From: an uncultured Eubacteriales bacterium
Lineage (GTDB): Bacteria > Bacillota > Clostridia > Christensenellales > CAG-917
Direction: 5' to 3'
DNA length: 5,851 bases
Assembly: GCA_900550855.1 (NCBI GenBank)
Contig: URTQ01000091.1
Location: 1 to 5,851, forward strand
A model generated the notes under the pieces. The model did not search any database and had not been told where the DNA came from. It saw only the letters and a list, made by a program, of their open reading frames with translations. How positions within the stretch are numbered: position 1 is the first letter of the stretch; the number at the start of each line of letters is the position of its first letter. Positions 1 through 5,783 of the stretch are shown piece by piece. Made by a program: the position numbers and the translations under genes.

Positions 1-3000
1 CTCGACGGGTACGAAGACTTGGTTGCCCTCATCGTCCATATCGAAATCGTCGGTGACGAAACTCTCGTCCTCTTTGGGAATGTAGATTCTCACCATATAA
101 TCGCCGACTTTGGTGGGCGTTTCAACGACGTTTTCGCCGTCTACAAACTCGTATCTGAACGAATCTTTGGACGGTTCGTAACCGAAACTCATCCACGCCG
201 CAACGTCGGTGGGTTCTGCCGTATACGCAACTTTGGTGTTGGTAAGGCTGTAAGTGACTGCCTTTCTTGCAGACAATTCAAAGGTGTGAGTCGCTCTGTT
301 GTTGTTGAGCAAATCGGAAAGATTTGCCGTGTCGTCAAACGCGAGCGTTATGGAAGACGCACCCTCGCTGTCGAATGAATCGAAGGAAACGAAATCACCG
401 TTTGCGTTTGCGCTCGACTTCGTCCAGCCGCGATTGCTGTCGTAATTTTCAAGCAACAAGTTGCCGTTCTGCACGAACTTGAACGGAACGTAACTGTTTG
501 CGAACGAAATGTTGAATTTGACCGTTTCGCCTCTCTTTACAGAGGAAATCGGGTTGTCGTCGACGTCGGTCACGGTTATGGTTGCAAATCCGCTTTCGAG
601 TTTTGCGTTGCTCTTTACGGATGCGGAAATCGTGTACGAAGTCGTATCGACGAACACATAAAGTTTGTTGACCGCCGACAAGTTGCCCGCTTGGTCTTCT
701 GCCCAAAGGTGAATGACTCTCATGCCTGCGGTTTGAGCAGCCAAAAGGTCTACGGTGAAATCGGTTGCGCCGCCGCTGTCGAGTTCTTCACCGTTTTTGA
801 CGATGTATCTCAAAAATCCGAAGTCTGTCTTGGGGTCGGTCGAAGTTCTGTATGCGTTGGCGATGTCGTAGCCCTCGATTCTTTGCAAATCGGCAAGACT
901 CTTTACAACGCTGATACCGTAGTGAATTTTGAGTCCCTTTGCATAGTCGGTGGACAAAATCGCGTCGGAAAAACCGAGCAATGCCGAGAGCGAGAAGGAC
1001 GAAGTGTACCACGTTCTCGTTTGCGGAATTTCGTATCCGTCGGTAAACTCGTTGAGGAAGCCTTCTTCGTCGGTGAATCCGGGAAGTTCGGGCGCTTCGA
1101 TGTCGATAAGCACTTTTACGCCGTCGTTCCAGTCGCCGTTGACGTACTCGATGAGGTTGTCGTCGCTGTCGATTGCGTTGAGGGTTGCGTATTGTCCTTC
1201 GTATGCGTAGAAGTCGGACACCCATTCGTAGAAGAATTTGCCCTTTTCGGGTTTGGGTATGCTGAACGTGAACGTACTGTTGCCGTCCTCTTGCGCGTAC
1301 TTGACGGTTACGTCTTGACCGTTGATATTGATTGTAAGCGTATTGTTATTGACCTGCGAAGTGGTCTTTGCAGTCATATAATTCAAGAACGTGGGAACGT
1401 AGATCGAGCCACTGTATTCGCCCAAACCGTTGATGACGAACGCGTGCATCGTGCCGTTCGAATCCTCGAATCTGAACGTGAAGCCTGAAAAACCGCCTGC
1501 GGTAATCGTGAATTTGAGGGTTACGTCACCCGTTGCCCACTTGCCGTTTTGGCTTGCGAGAATGGTTTCGGGCGTTCCGTCATTGTCGAACTTGAAGTCG
1601 AGCGTATATTCGGGCTTGTCGTAGTCCACTTTCATAACGAACGACTTTACGCCGCCCTTGTTGCCCGCAAGGTCGAACATATAGAACGTAAATCTGTAAT
1701 ATCCGTGACCCGTTGCGGCGTCCATACCCGACGGATTGCCTTGATACGTCTTGCGGTCTATCGTCAAAGCCTGACCCTTTGCAAAGTCGTAGGTGAACGA
1801 CGTGAGTTCGCCCACCGCAATAGGCAGTATGCCTGCCGACTTGACGTCCGCATACGTTGCGAATTGTCTGATTGTTTTTGCGTTGAGTGCGGAAATGCTG
1901 TCCGCTCTGTCAACGGTGTAGAACCAAAGGTACGGCGAATAGCCTGCCGCCGCCTCGTCTTCCTTAATCTCGAAGTTTGCGTCCGTCGTCATCGTGTTTT
2001 GACGGAACCAGTCCAACGCTGAAACGTCAGAACCGTTTGCGCCGATATAGTTGTCAAAGAAGATGTTTGTGCCCGAGTTGTTGGAATCGCTCGGCGCGGT
2101 GGTGTCGATGCCCGAAACCGTGATGTTGGTTTCAACCGACTTTTCGCCGTTGTCGGTGACTATCGTCTTGACCGAGCAGTTCGTCGTGAAATAAATGGAA
2201 ACGACAACTCTCGCTCTGTTGGTCAATTTGACGATTGCGTAACCGACGGATACGGAAGTTTCCGCATCGTCCACAATCTCGGTGACGGTGATTTCTTTTG
2301 CGGTGTTAAGGTCGGAAGCATTAGAAATCGTAAACACCGTGTTGCCGATTTGAACCTTGCCTATACCCGACACGCGAGAATCGACGCTGCTCAAATCGTT
2401 CCACGATATATTGCCGTCCGAGGAAATACTCACGGATTTGTCGCCGATGCCGATAAACTTCGTGGCGTTGCTTTCGTATGCAAGCGCGCCCGCTTCGAGC
2501 GAATCGTATTCGGTGTAGTTGAACGTATCGACAAACTCGGTTTGCGCGAATTTGTAATAGCCTTTTCCGCTAAGTCCCGGAACGTTGCCGAGAGTTGTGT
2601 TCGTGTAGGATGCCAACGTACCCGTTCCGTTGGTCACCGAGTCGAGTTTGAGTCTGTTTTTGATTGAATCGTAGAAAACAGGGAATTTCGCCTGATTGCT
2701 TGCGTCGATAGTGTTGGTGATGTAAGGCGCATAAGTGTTTACGCCGTCCGTCGCAACGCCGTCGTATCTCGACGAAACGACAGGCGCAGAACCGTCTTTC
2801 GTTCCGTGGATAATCTCGATTTTAATGCTGTTGAAAGTGACGCTATGCTTAATTTTCGAGGTAAAAATAGTTTGGTTTTGCGCAGTGGAATAGGTTTCAA
2901 AAGCGACGTATGATTTATCTTTGGTAAGCGTAATCGTGCTCGCATAAGGATCTCTCGTTTCTTGGTTCGATGCCTTATAGTTGCCCGAAACCGCAAGTGC

Positions 3001-3519
3001 GCCCGATTGCTTATTGCTTCCGCCTTCGAAACTCACGTTTGCGTCAATCGTGACCTTGACGGTGCATACGCCTTGGCTCGCCATCATTCTTACGAAGTCG
3101 CCGACGTCAAAGTTGATACGCGAGGTGACTTGAATATACTTTGTCGCAAGTGCGTCCGCCTGCACCGAGTATGTATTGTTCGATGCAGATATGTTTACGT
3201 CAATATCCGTATCTTCGGGTTTGTAAACACTGACGTTGCCCGTGCTTTCCGCGCCGCTGATGCTGATGTTCGACAAACTTCTCGTATATGACCAACTTTT
3301 CGAACTTGCCGAATATGTAAAGTTGGAAGCGGTGATTCCCAAATCGACGGGGGTCGCGCCGCCCTTATCCGCAGTCACTGCTTCTGCCGTCGTATCGCTT
3401 GCCGAATCGATGTTGTCGATTCCAATAAGGACGCTGGCAAATACGAGCGTAAAGCAAAGCGCAAGCACAACGAGTCTTGCGAGCGAGAGTAATTGTCTTG
3501 ATTTGTTGCCATTTCTCAT
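1..3519 (-). CDS. Very large secreted/surface protein with Ig-like modules (N-terminal 1173 residues, runs off the window)
   Basis: Reading each minus codon from ATG 3519 to base 1 gives 1173 codons with no stop, so the gene is 3'-truncated by the window edge. The start is fixed by GAGGTGG five bases upstream. The N-terminus is basic (MRNGNKSRQLLSLAR) followed by a hydrophobic segment at about residues 15-34, a signal peptide or N-terminal anchor. The rest is rich in Thr, Ser, Asn, Asp and Gly with alternating beta-strand patterns and only two cysteines outside the leader. Module boundaries resemble bacterial Ig-like domains: GIDTTAPS (~471), FDLAGNKGG (~615) then VDYDKP (~631), IDIEAPELP (~805), and AEDQAGNLS (~940) then VFVDTT (~955). 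Residues ~1087-1150 (VAYTAEPTDVAAW, then KVGDYMVRIYIP) resemble MBG/Ig-like repeats. No catalytic motif is visible. An adhesin or S-layer-like role is inference; the anchor (LPXTG, SLH or TM) would lie outside the window. Confidence 0.9.
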   Translation of the reverse strand, partial: MRNGNKSRQLLSLARLVVLALCFTLVFASVLIGIDNIDSASDTTAEAVTADKGGATPVDLGITASNFTYSASSKSWSYTRSLSNISISGAESTGNVSVYKPEDTDIDVNISASNNTYSVQADALATKYIQVTSRINFDVGDFVRMMASQGVCTVKVTIDANVSFEGGSNKQSGALAVSGNYKASNQETRDPYASTITLTKDKSYVAFETYSTAQNQTIFTSKIKHSVTFNSIKIEIIHGTKDGSAPVVSSRYDGVATDGVNTYAPYITNTIDASNQAKFPVFYDSIKNRLKLDSVTNGTGTLASYTNTTLGNVPGLSGKGYYKFAQTEFVDTFNYTEYDSLEAGALAYESNATKFIGIGDKSVSISSDGNISWNDLSSVDSRVSGIGKVQIGNTVFTISNASDLNTAKEITVTEIVDDAETSVSVGYAIVKLTNRARVVVSIYFTTNCSVKTIVTDNGEKSVETNITVSGIDTTAPSDSNNSGTNIFFDNYIGANGSDVSALDWFRQNTMTTDANFEIKEDEAAAGYSPYLWFYTVDRADSISALNAKTIRQFATYADVKSAGILPIAVGELTSFTYDFAKGQALTIDRKTYQGNPSGMDAATGHGYYRFTFYMFDLAGNKGGVKSFVMKVDYDKPEYTLDFKFDNDGTPETILASQNGKWATGDVTLKFTITAGGFSGFTFRFEDSNGTMHAFVINGLGEYSGSIYVPTFLNYMTAKTTSQVNNNTLTININGQDVTVKYAQEDGNSTFTFSIPKPEKGKFFYEWVSDFYAYEGQYATLNAIDSDDNLIEYVNGDWNDGVKVLIDIEAPELPGFTDEEGFLNEFTDGYEIPQTRTWYTSSFSLSALLGFSDAILSTDYAKGLKIHYGISVVKSLADLQRIEGYDIANAYRTSTDPKTDFGFLRYIVKNGEELDSGGATDFTVDLLAAQTAGMRVIHLWAEDQAGNLSAVNKLYVFVDTTSYTISASVKSNAKLESGFATITVTDVDDNPISSVKRGETVKFNISFANSYVPFKFVQNGNLLLENYDSNRGWTKSSANANGDFVSFDSFDSEGASSITLAFDDTANLSDLLNNNRATHTFELSARKAVTYSLTNTKVAYTAEPTDVAAWMSFGYEPSKDSFRYEFVDGENVVETPTKVGDYMVRIYIPKEDESFVTDDFDMDDEGNQVFVPVE

Positions 3520-3524
3520 AATAT

Positions 3525-3531
3525 CCACCTC
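3525..3531 (-). promoter_or_regulatory. Ribosome binding site of the surface protein gene
   Basis: Minus-strand GAGGTGG lies five bases before ATG 3519. It is a near-perfect Shine-Dalgarno and decides the start of the large ORF, which carries a signal-peptide-like N-terminus directly after it. Confidence 0.85.
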
Positions 3532-3545
3532 GGGTATTGGTGTAT

Positions 3546-3578
3546 GCACGTACGCGCTCTCATCGCGCGCATATGTGC
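3546..3578 (-). other. Leader hairpin in the surface-protein 5' UTR
   Basis: In the minus-strand RNA, GCAC-A-UAUGCGC (3578-3567) pairs with GCGCGUA-C-GUGC (3557-3546). This is 11 pairs with one A.C mismatch and one G.U wobble, around a 9-nt loop. The wobble is compatible only with the minus-strand transcript, which favours a real RNA stem in this orientation. It sits between the predicted start of transcription (~3593) and the RBS. It has no U tract, so it is not a terminator; mRNA stabilisation or translational tuning is a guess. Confidence 0.5.
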
Positions 3579-3599
3579 GCAAATTCTTATACATCTACA

Positions 3600-3628
3600 A
3601 TATTACACGAAACTCAAAATATTGTCAA
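3600..3628 (-). promoter_or_regulatory. Sigma-A type promoter of the surface protein gene
   Basis: Minus-strand TTGACA (3628-3623) is followed by exactly 17 bases and TAATAT (3605-3600). The -35 is a perfect consensus and the -10 matches four of six, in an AT-rich setting. Transcription would start near 3593, giving a leader of about 74 nt that ends in the strong RBS. Confidence 0.75.
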
Positions 3629-3768
3629 CAGTCAAATTTATTCTCAGCATTATTCCTTAATTTTACATCGCCGCTTGCTATTGCGGTTTGGCGTTCGCCG
3701 TGTCCTTGTGTATTTTCGCGTTCATCACTACAACAAATTGTATTTCGACAAAAATTTTGCTTTTGCGC

Positions 3769-3797
3769 TTGTTTTCCTCAAAAATACGATGTAATAT
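3769..3797 (+). promoter_or_regulatory. Possible promoter of the DUF4364 gene
   Basis: TTGTTT (3769-3774), a 17-base spacer and TAATAT (3792-3797) lie about 70 bases before the DUF4364 start. The -35 is a poor match and the assignment rests mostly on spacing, position and AT-rich context. It is divergent from the surface-protein promoter about 140 bases away. Confidence 0.4.
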
Positions 3798-3808
3798 ATC
3801 GTATCGCT

Positions 3809-3856
3809 TCCGCATTGCTCTTCTTTGCAAGGCAAAAGCGGATTTTGATTTTTTTT
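3809..3856 (+). terminator. Terminator-like hairpin in the DUF4364 leader
   Basis: TCCGC-A-TTGC (3809-3818) can pair with GCAA-AA-GCGGA (3832-3842), nine pairs around a 13-nt loop, followed by a T-rich run ending in eight Ts (3849-3856). This has the form of an intrinsic terminator, yet it lies between the only plausible promoter and the RBS, which follows the T run immediately. It may be a leader attenuator, or a weak terminator for an upstream transcript. The internal loop weakens it. Confidence 0.35.
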
Positions 3857-3860
3857 GAGG
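3857..3860 (+). promoter_or_regulatory. Ribosome binding site of the DUF4364 gene
   Basis: GAGG with six bases to ATG 3867. It decides the start: the in-frame TTG at 3855 overlaps this site and is therefore unlikely to be used, and the ATG at 3876 is spaced too far. Confidence 0.65.
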
Positions 3861-3866
3861 AACGCG

Positions 3867-4412
3867 ATGGAATATATGCAAGAAGGTTTCGGCTCGAATC
3901 AATCCCTCGACAGCAAGGTGCAAAAACTTGTCATTCTTTTCGTGTTCGACAAAATGGCGATTCCTCTTGCCGAAACGACGATTCTAGACATATGCTCGTC
4001 CGACAACAACTGGCTGTCGTATATGGAATGTAAGCAGTATTTGTCCGAACTTTTGGACACAAACCTCATCTACCGCGTGCCGAAAAGCGATATGCTCAAC
4101 ATCACGCAAGACGGGGTGAGTTGCCTTTCGCTGTTCTTCACCAAAATTCCCTCGTCCATTCGCGACGAAATCGTGCAGTACGCTCGCGACAACCGTATGC
4201 GCTTTAAGAAACGTCAATCCTATTTTTGCGACTATTCCAAAAACGCCGACGGCACTTATACCGTGATTATGCGCATCAACAACGACATAACCACCCTTAT
4301 GGAATTGAAACTCGTCGTCGCCAACCGCCAACTTGCAAAATATCTGTACAAGAGTTGGGTTGACAAGGCATCGACAACGTACTCGCTTATTTACGACAAC
4401 TTAATCGAATAA
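3867..4412 (+). CDS. DUF4364 family protein, predicted winged-helix regulator
   Basis: The product is 181 residues, a typical length for DUF4364 (PF14277), a family I associate with Clostridia. The pattern is characteristic: a first helix KVQKLVILFVFDKMAIPL (17-34), a second helix ending in YLSELLDTNLI (58-68), then LNITQDGVSCLSLFF (77-91) where the family has the beta-wing 'Y-I-T-x-x-G' motif, and IPSSIRDEIVQY (94-105). The C-terminal half (about 120-181) is a mixed alpha/beta region with DGTYTVIMRI. The first ~90 residues read as a winged-helix DNA-binding fold resembling PadR/MarR-like regulators. The family's targets are unknown to me. The start follows the GAGG site. The gene stands alone: divergent from the surface-protein gene and convergent with the transporter gene. 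No signal peptide or membrane segment is seen, so it should be cytoplasmic. Confidence 0.9.
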   Translation: MEYMQEGFGSNQSLDSKVQKLVILFVFDKMAIPLAETTILDICSSDNNWLSYMECKQYLSELLDTNLIYRVPKSDMLNITQDGVSCLSLFFTKIPSSIRDEIVQYARDNRMRFKKRQSYFCDYSKNADGTYTVIMRINNDITTLMELKLVVANRQLAKYLYKSWVDKASTTYSLIYDNLIE

Positions 4413-4741
4413 GAGCAAAATTCATCGCTAAGGCAACTGCAACACGCAAGTGTGCGTATCGCCGAAAGCCTTGCTCGATTTATTGCTCTGCTAACCGCGC
4501 AGAGAATTTGCGCTATCAGTTCAAACACGGACAAAACCTCACGCCACAATTTTGCCAAATTATCTGCTTGGTGGGCGCGTGCCTTACAGCACGCAAGCGG
4601 AAAAACAAATTCCGCTTAGTAAATTAGGGTTGTCGTTCAAGGCTGCTTCCACGTTATCCATCGTTTTGGCGCACTATTACGCATTCTAAAAAGATACTAT
4701 TTTGAACGTATATTTTCGCAAACATATTCTCGCATATTGTA
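4413..4741. other. Non-coding stretch with several inverted repeats; possible long 3' UTR or unrecognised RNA
   Basis: No convincing reading frame is present on either strand. Visible stems are: AAGGC/GCCTT (4430-4434/4468-4472) with flanking GAGC/GCTC (4413-4416/4473-4476) and an inner ACGCA/TGCGT (4444-4457); CTCTGC/GCAGAG (4486-4504, 7-nt loop); GCGTGC/GCACGC (4577-4594, 6-nt loop); and, directly abutting, AAGCGGAA/TTCCGCTT (4595-4617, 7-nt loop). The AAGC at 4595-4598 could instead pair with GCTT 4566-4569. I found no RNase P, tmRNA, 6S, SRP, T-box or tRNA signature. None of the stems is followed by a good T run, so a read-through 3' UTR of the DUF4364 gene ending at the 4741-4790 terminator is the simplest reading. 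Confidence 0.4.
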
Positions 4742-4790
4742 AAAAACAACGCTTTATATGCACGTTTTGTACACATAAAGCGTTGTTTTT
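4741..4790. terminator. Bidirectional intrinsic terminator between the convergent genes
   Basis: AAAAACAACGCTTTAT (4742-4757) is the exact reverse complement of ATAAAGCGTTGTTTTT (4775-4790). The stem continues inward as TG/CA and AC/GT, interrupted by two single mismatches, to a 5-nt GTTTT loop centred on 4766. Because A and T runs flank the GC core, each strand reads hairpin plus U tract. It can terminate both the rightward DUF4364 transcript, 330 nt after its stop, and the leftward transporter transcript, about 150 nt after its stop. Confidence 0.85.
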
Positions 4791-4838
4791 GTCATTTTGT
4801 AGCAAATTTCGTTGATTGATAATTTAGTTCTTCCGCGG

Positions 4839-4943
4839 TTGCGGCAACGCCGCAATTTCACCGTGCCGTAGCACTATTTCACGCACACGCCATGTGCATT
4901 TCACTGCCGCAAGGCAATATCACTGCGCAATATGCACAATCAC
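4839..4943. repeat. Array of five small hairpins spaced by ATTTCAC-type heptamers
   Basis: On the plus strand the array reads hairpin then heptamer, repeatedly. Unit 1: TTGCGGC-AAC-GCCGCAA (4839-4855) then ATTTCAC (4855-4861). Unit 2: GTGC-CGTA-GCAC (4863-4874) then ATTTCAC (4876-4882). Unit 3: GCACA-CGCCA-TGTGC (4883-4897) then ATTTCAC (4898-4904). Unit 4: TGCC-GCAA-GGCA (4905-4916) then ATATCAC (4917-4923). Unit 5: TGCGCA-ATA-TGCACA (4924-4938, one mismatch) then shortened ATCAC (4939-4943). Heptamer ends fall at 4861, 4882, 4904, 4923 and 4943, a period of 19-22 nt. Stem sequences differ from unit to unit while pairing and heptamers are kept. The last unit contains the TGA stop (4942-4940) of the transporter gene, so the array forms the start of that mRNA's 3' UTR. 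Confidence 0.75.
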
Positions 4944-5587
4944 TTTTCGTCCTCGTTTTCCGTCTTTTCGTCGGCGGTTTCCTCGTCCGAAGCGACGTCT
5001 GTTTCGGGTTGCGAAACGGGTTTGTCTTTGAGGACGAGTTGCGTTTTCGGGCGTATTTTTTCAAGGCGTGCGGCGTACAGAGCAAGCACTGCGATAAGCG
5101 TTGAAGCAACCGCTTGCAACACGTTCTTTGGCAAGGACGTCAACGCCGATTCGGGCGTGCCGTACATAAACGCTTTGCAGATGTAGTACCCCACCGCCAT
5201 AAGCATCGTGCATACGATGCAGGTTATCGTCGCAAAGGTTATTTTCAATGCGACGTCGCGTTTCGTCGGGTTCTCTTTTTTGTCAAACCACTTGTAAATA
5301 AGCGTGAACGCAACGCCTGCAAGCAAGCCTTCGATAGCCTTTATAACGAGCGTGTAAAGCATCGTCACGGGGTAGGTCGTAAGGTCGGCGAGGAATGCGC
5401 CCAAGCCCCCCGCTATCATTGCCGTGAGAGGATTGAACAGCGCGGCGGCAATCAATATGGCGCTGTCGCCGATGTTGAAATTTGCAACCGGCGTTGATAC
5501 GCCGATGAGCGTTGCAACGTACACGATTGCGGTCATCATACCCGTGTACGCGATGAATTTGATAGTAAATTTTCCGTTTTTCTTCAT
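4940..5587 (-). CDS. ECF transporter S component, probable flavin-compound (RibU-like) importer
   Basis: The product is 215 residues, an integral membrane substrate-binding (S) subunit that works with a shared EcfT and two EcfA ATPases, which are not in this window. Hydrophobic segments lie at about 11-30, 42-60, 74-98, 113-136 and 155-173. The core FNIGDSAILIAAALFNP (37-53), GGLGAFLADL (60-69) and LVIKAIEGLLAG (80-91) matches the PF07155-type ECF S-component pattern (N-x-G-D, GG-x-G-x-x-x-A-D, I-K-x-x-E-G). The C-terminus (about 176-215) is a hydrophilic tail ending in an acidic Glu/Asp-rich run, longer than usual for the family and presumably cytoplasmic. ATG 5587 is preceded by GGAGA. The FMN-riboswitch-like leader points to riboflavin or a related flavin as substrate. 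The substrate is inference from the leader, and I am less sure of it than of the family. Confidence 0.9.
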   Translation of the reverse strand: MKKNGKFTIKFIAYTGMMTAIVYVATLIGVSTPVANFNIGDSAILIAAALFNPLTAMIAGGLGAFLADLTTYPVTMLYTLVIKAIEGLLAGVAFTLIYKWFDKKENPTKRDVALKITFATITCIVCTMLMAVGYYICKAFMYGTPESALTSLPKNVLQAVASTLIAVLALYAARLEKIRPKTQLVLKDKPVSQPETDVASDEETADEKTENEDEK

Positions 5588-5613
5588 AAAAAAAATCTCC
5601 GTTTTTGCGGAGA
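5588..5613 (-). terminator. Riboswitch-controlled terminator overlapping the transporter's Shine-Dalgarno
   Basis: In the minus RNA, UCUCCG (5613-5608) pairs with CGGAGA (5601-5596) around CAAAAA, followed by eight Us (5595-5588) that run straight into ATG 5587. The 3' arm holds GGAG, the only Shine-Dalgarno-like sequence, at suitable spacing (about nine bases). The same hairpin could therefore stop transcription and hide the ribosome site. Confidence 0.8.
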
Positions 5614-5651
5614 AGGAACGAGCAGACCTTTTGTCTGCGCGCTATTCCTTC
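5612..5651 (-). promoter_or_regulatory. Antiterminator hairpin of the transporter leader
   Basis: In the minus RNA, GAAGGAA (5651-5645) pairs with UUCCUUC (5618-5612), enclosing a GCAGAC/GUCUGC stem (5638-5633/5627-5622). Its 3' arm takes the first bases of the terminator stem, and its 5' arm is the same stretch as the P1 3' strand of the aptamer (5650-5642). P1 and antiterminator are therefore mutually exclusive: ligand-bound aptamer gives termination, free aptamer gives expression. Confidence 0.65.
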
Positions 5652-5768
5652 CCAGTCTGACTTTACAGGCGGTTGCGGAATCTCACCGCATCGGCTGTTG
5701 GGGCTGTTGGACTTTTCCGTTCAAAGACGGCATTACCACCGGTTGGGATATACCCACCCAAGAAATAG
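5642..5768 (-). ncRNA. FMN riboswitch-like aptamer (RFN element), divergent
   Basis: Minus-strand P1 is nine pairs, CUAUUUCUU (5768-5760) with AAGGAAUAG (5650-5642). Inside are RFN hallmarks in order: a GGG/CCC P2 stem (5761-5743), ACCGGUGGU (5743-5735), a CCGU/ACGG stem (5730-5717), AAGUCC (5714-5709), P5 UGCGG/CCGCA with loop UGAGAUU (5690-5674), then AACCG, a GUAAAGUC segment and UGGGA (5655-5651 region). Departures from the canonical element: a shortened P1-P2 linker, no P4 stem (a tandem repeat occupies its place), CCGCC where CCGAC is expected (5669), and AGAC in place of UGGA after GUC. The location between a good promoter and an S component gene with a terminator fits a flavin-sensing switch. 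It may be a variant with altered specificity. Confidence 0.75.
5693..5710 (-). repeat. Exact tandem duplication of CCAACAGCC within the aptamer
   Basis: Minus-strand CCAACAGCC occurs twice head to tail with no spacer (5710-5702 and 5701-5693). It spans the end of the GUCC segment and the region where P4 of an FMN aptamer should form. The copies contain no self-complementary bases able to form P4. Confidence 0.85.
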
Positions 5769-5783
5769 ATTTGCTACGTTTAT

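Noticed and set aside
691..1488. Plus-strand reading frame of 265 codons
   Set aside because: It lies antisense inside the continuous minus-strand surface-protein gene, has no RBS and a composition unlike a real protein. The other open frames within 1-3500 on plus and minus are shadows for the same reason.
3855..3866. TTG start at 3855 adding four residues to the DUF4364 protein
   Set aside because: The TTG overlaps the GAGG Shine-Dalgarno that serves ATG 3867, and no other RBS lies upstream of it because a T run occupies that space.
3236..4033. Plus-strand reading frame of 265 codons crossing the divergent intergenic region
   Set aside because: It overlaps the signal peptide of the surface protein, both promoters and the DUF4364 start, and resembles no family. 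The two flanking genes with good RBSs explain the region better.
4641..4650. SRP RNA signature (minus-strand GGAAGCAGCC)
   Set aside because: The flanking bases lack the UCCGGAAGGA tetraloop hairpin of SRP domain IV, so this is a chance match.
4413..4741. tRNA, tmRNA, RNase P or 6S RNA gene
   Set aside because: No T-loop GTTCGAATC-like arm, no CCA end with acceptor pairing, no GAGGAAAGTC P4 core and no closed rod structure were found.
4839..4943. CRISPR array
   Set aside because: The conserved part is only seven bases, the variable parts are palindromic, the period is 19-22 nt and no cas gene is present.
5642..5768. Cobalamin riboswitch
   Set aside because: GGUGAGAUUCC and AGUCAG recall it, but the CCGCCACUG core and the B12-box ACCUGCC are missing, while the ACCGGUGGU and AAGUCC motifs and their order fit the FMN element.
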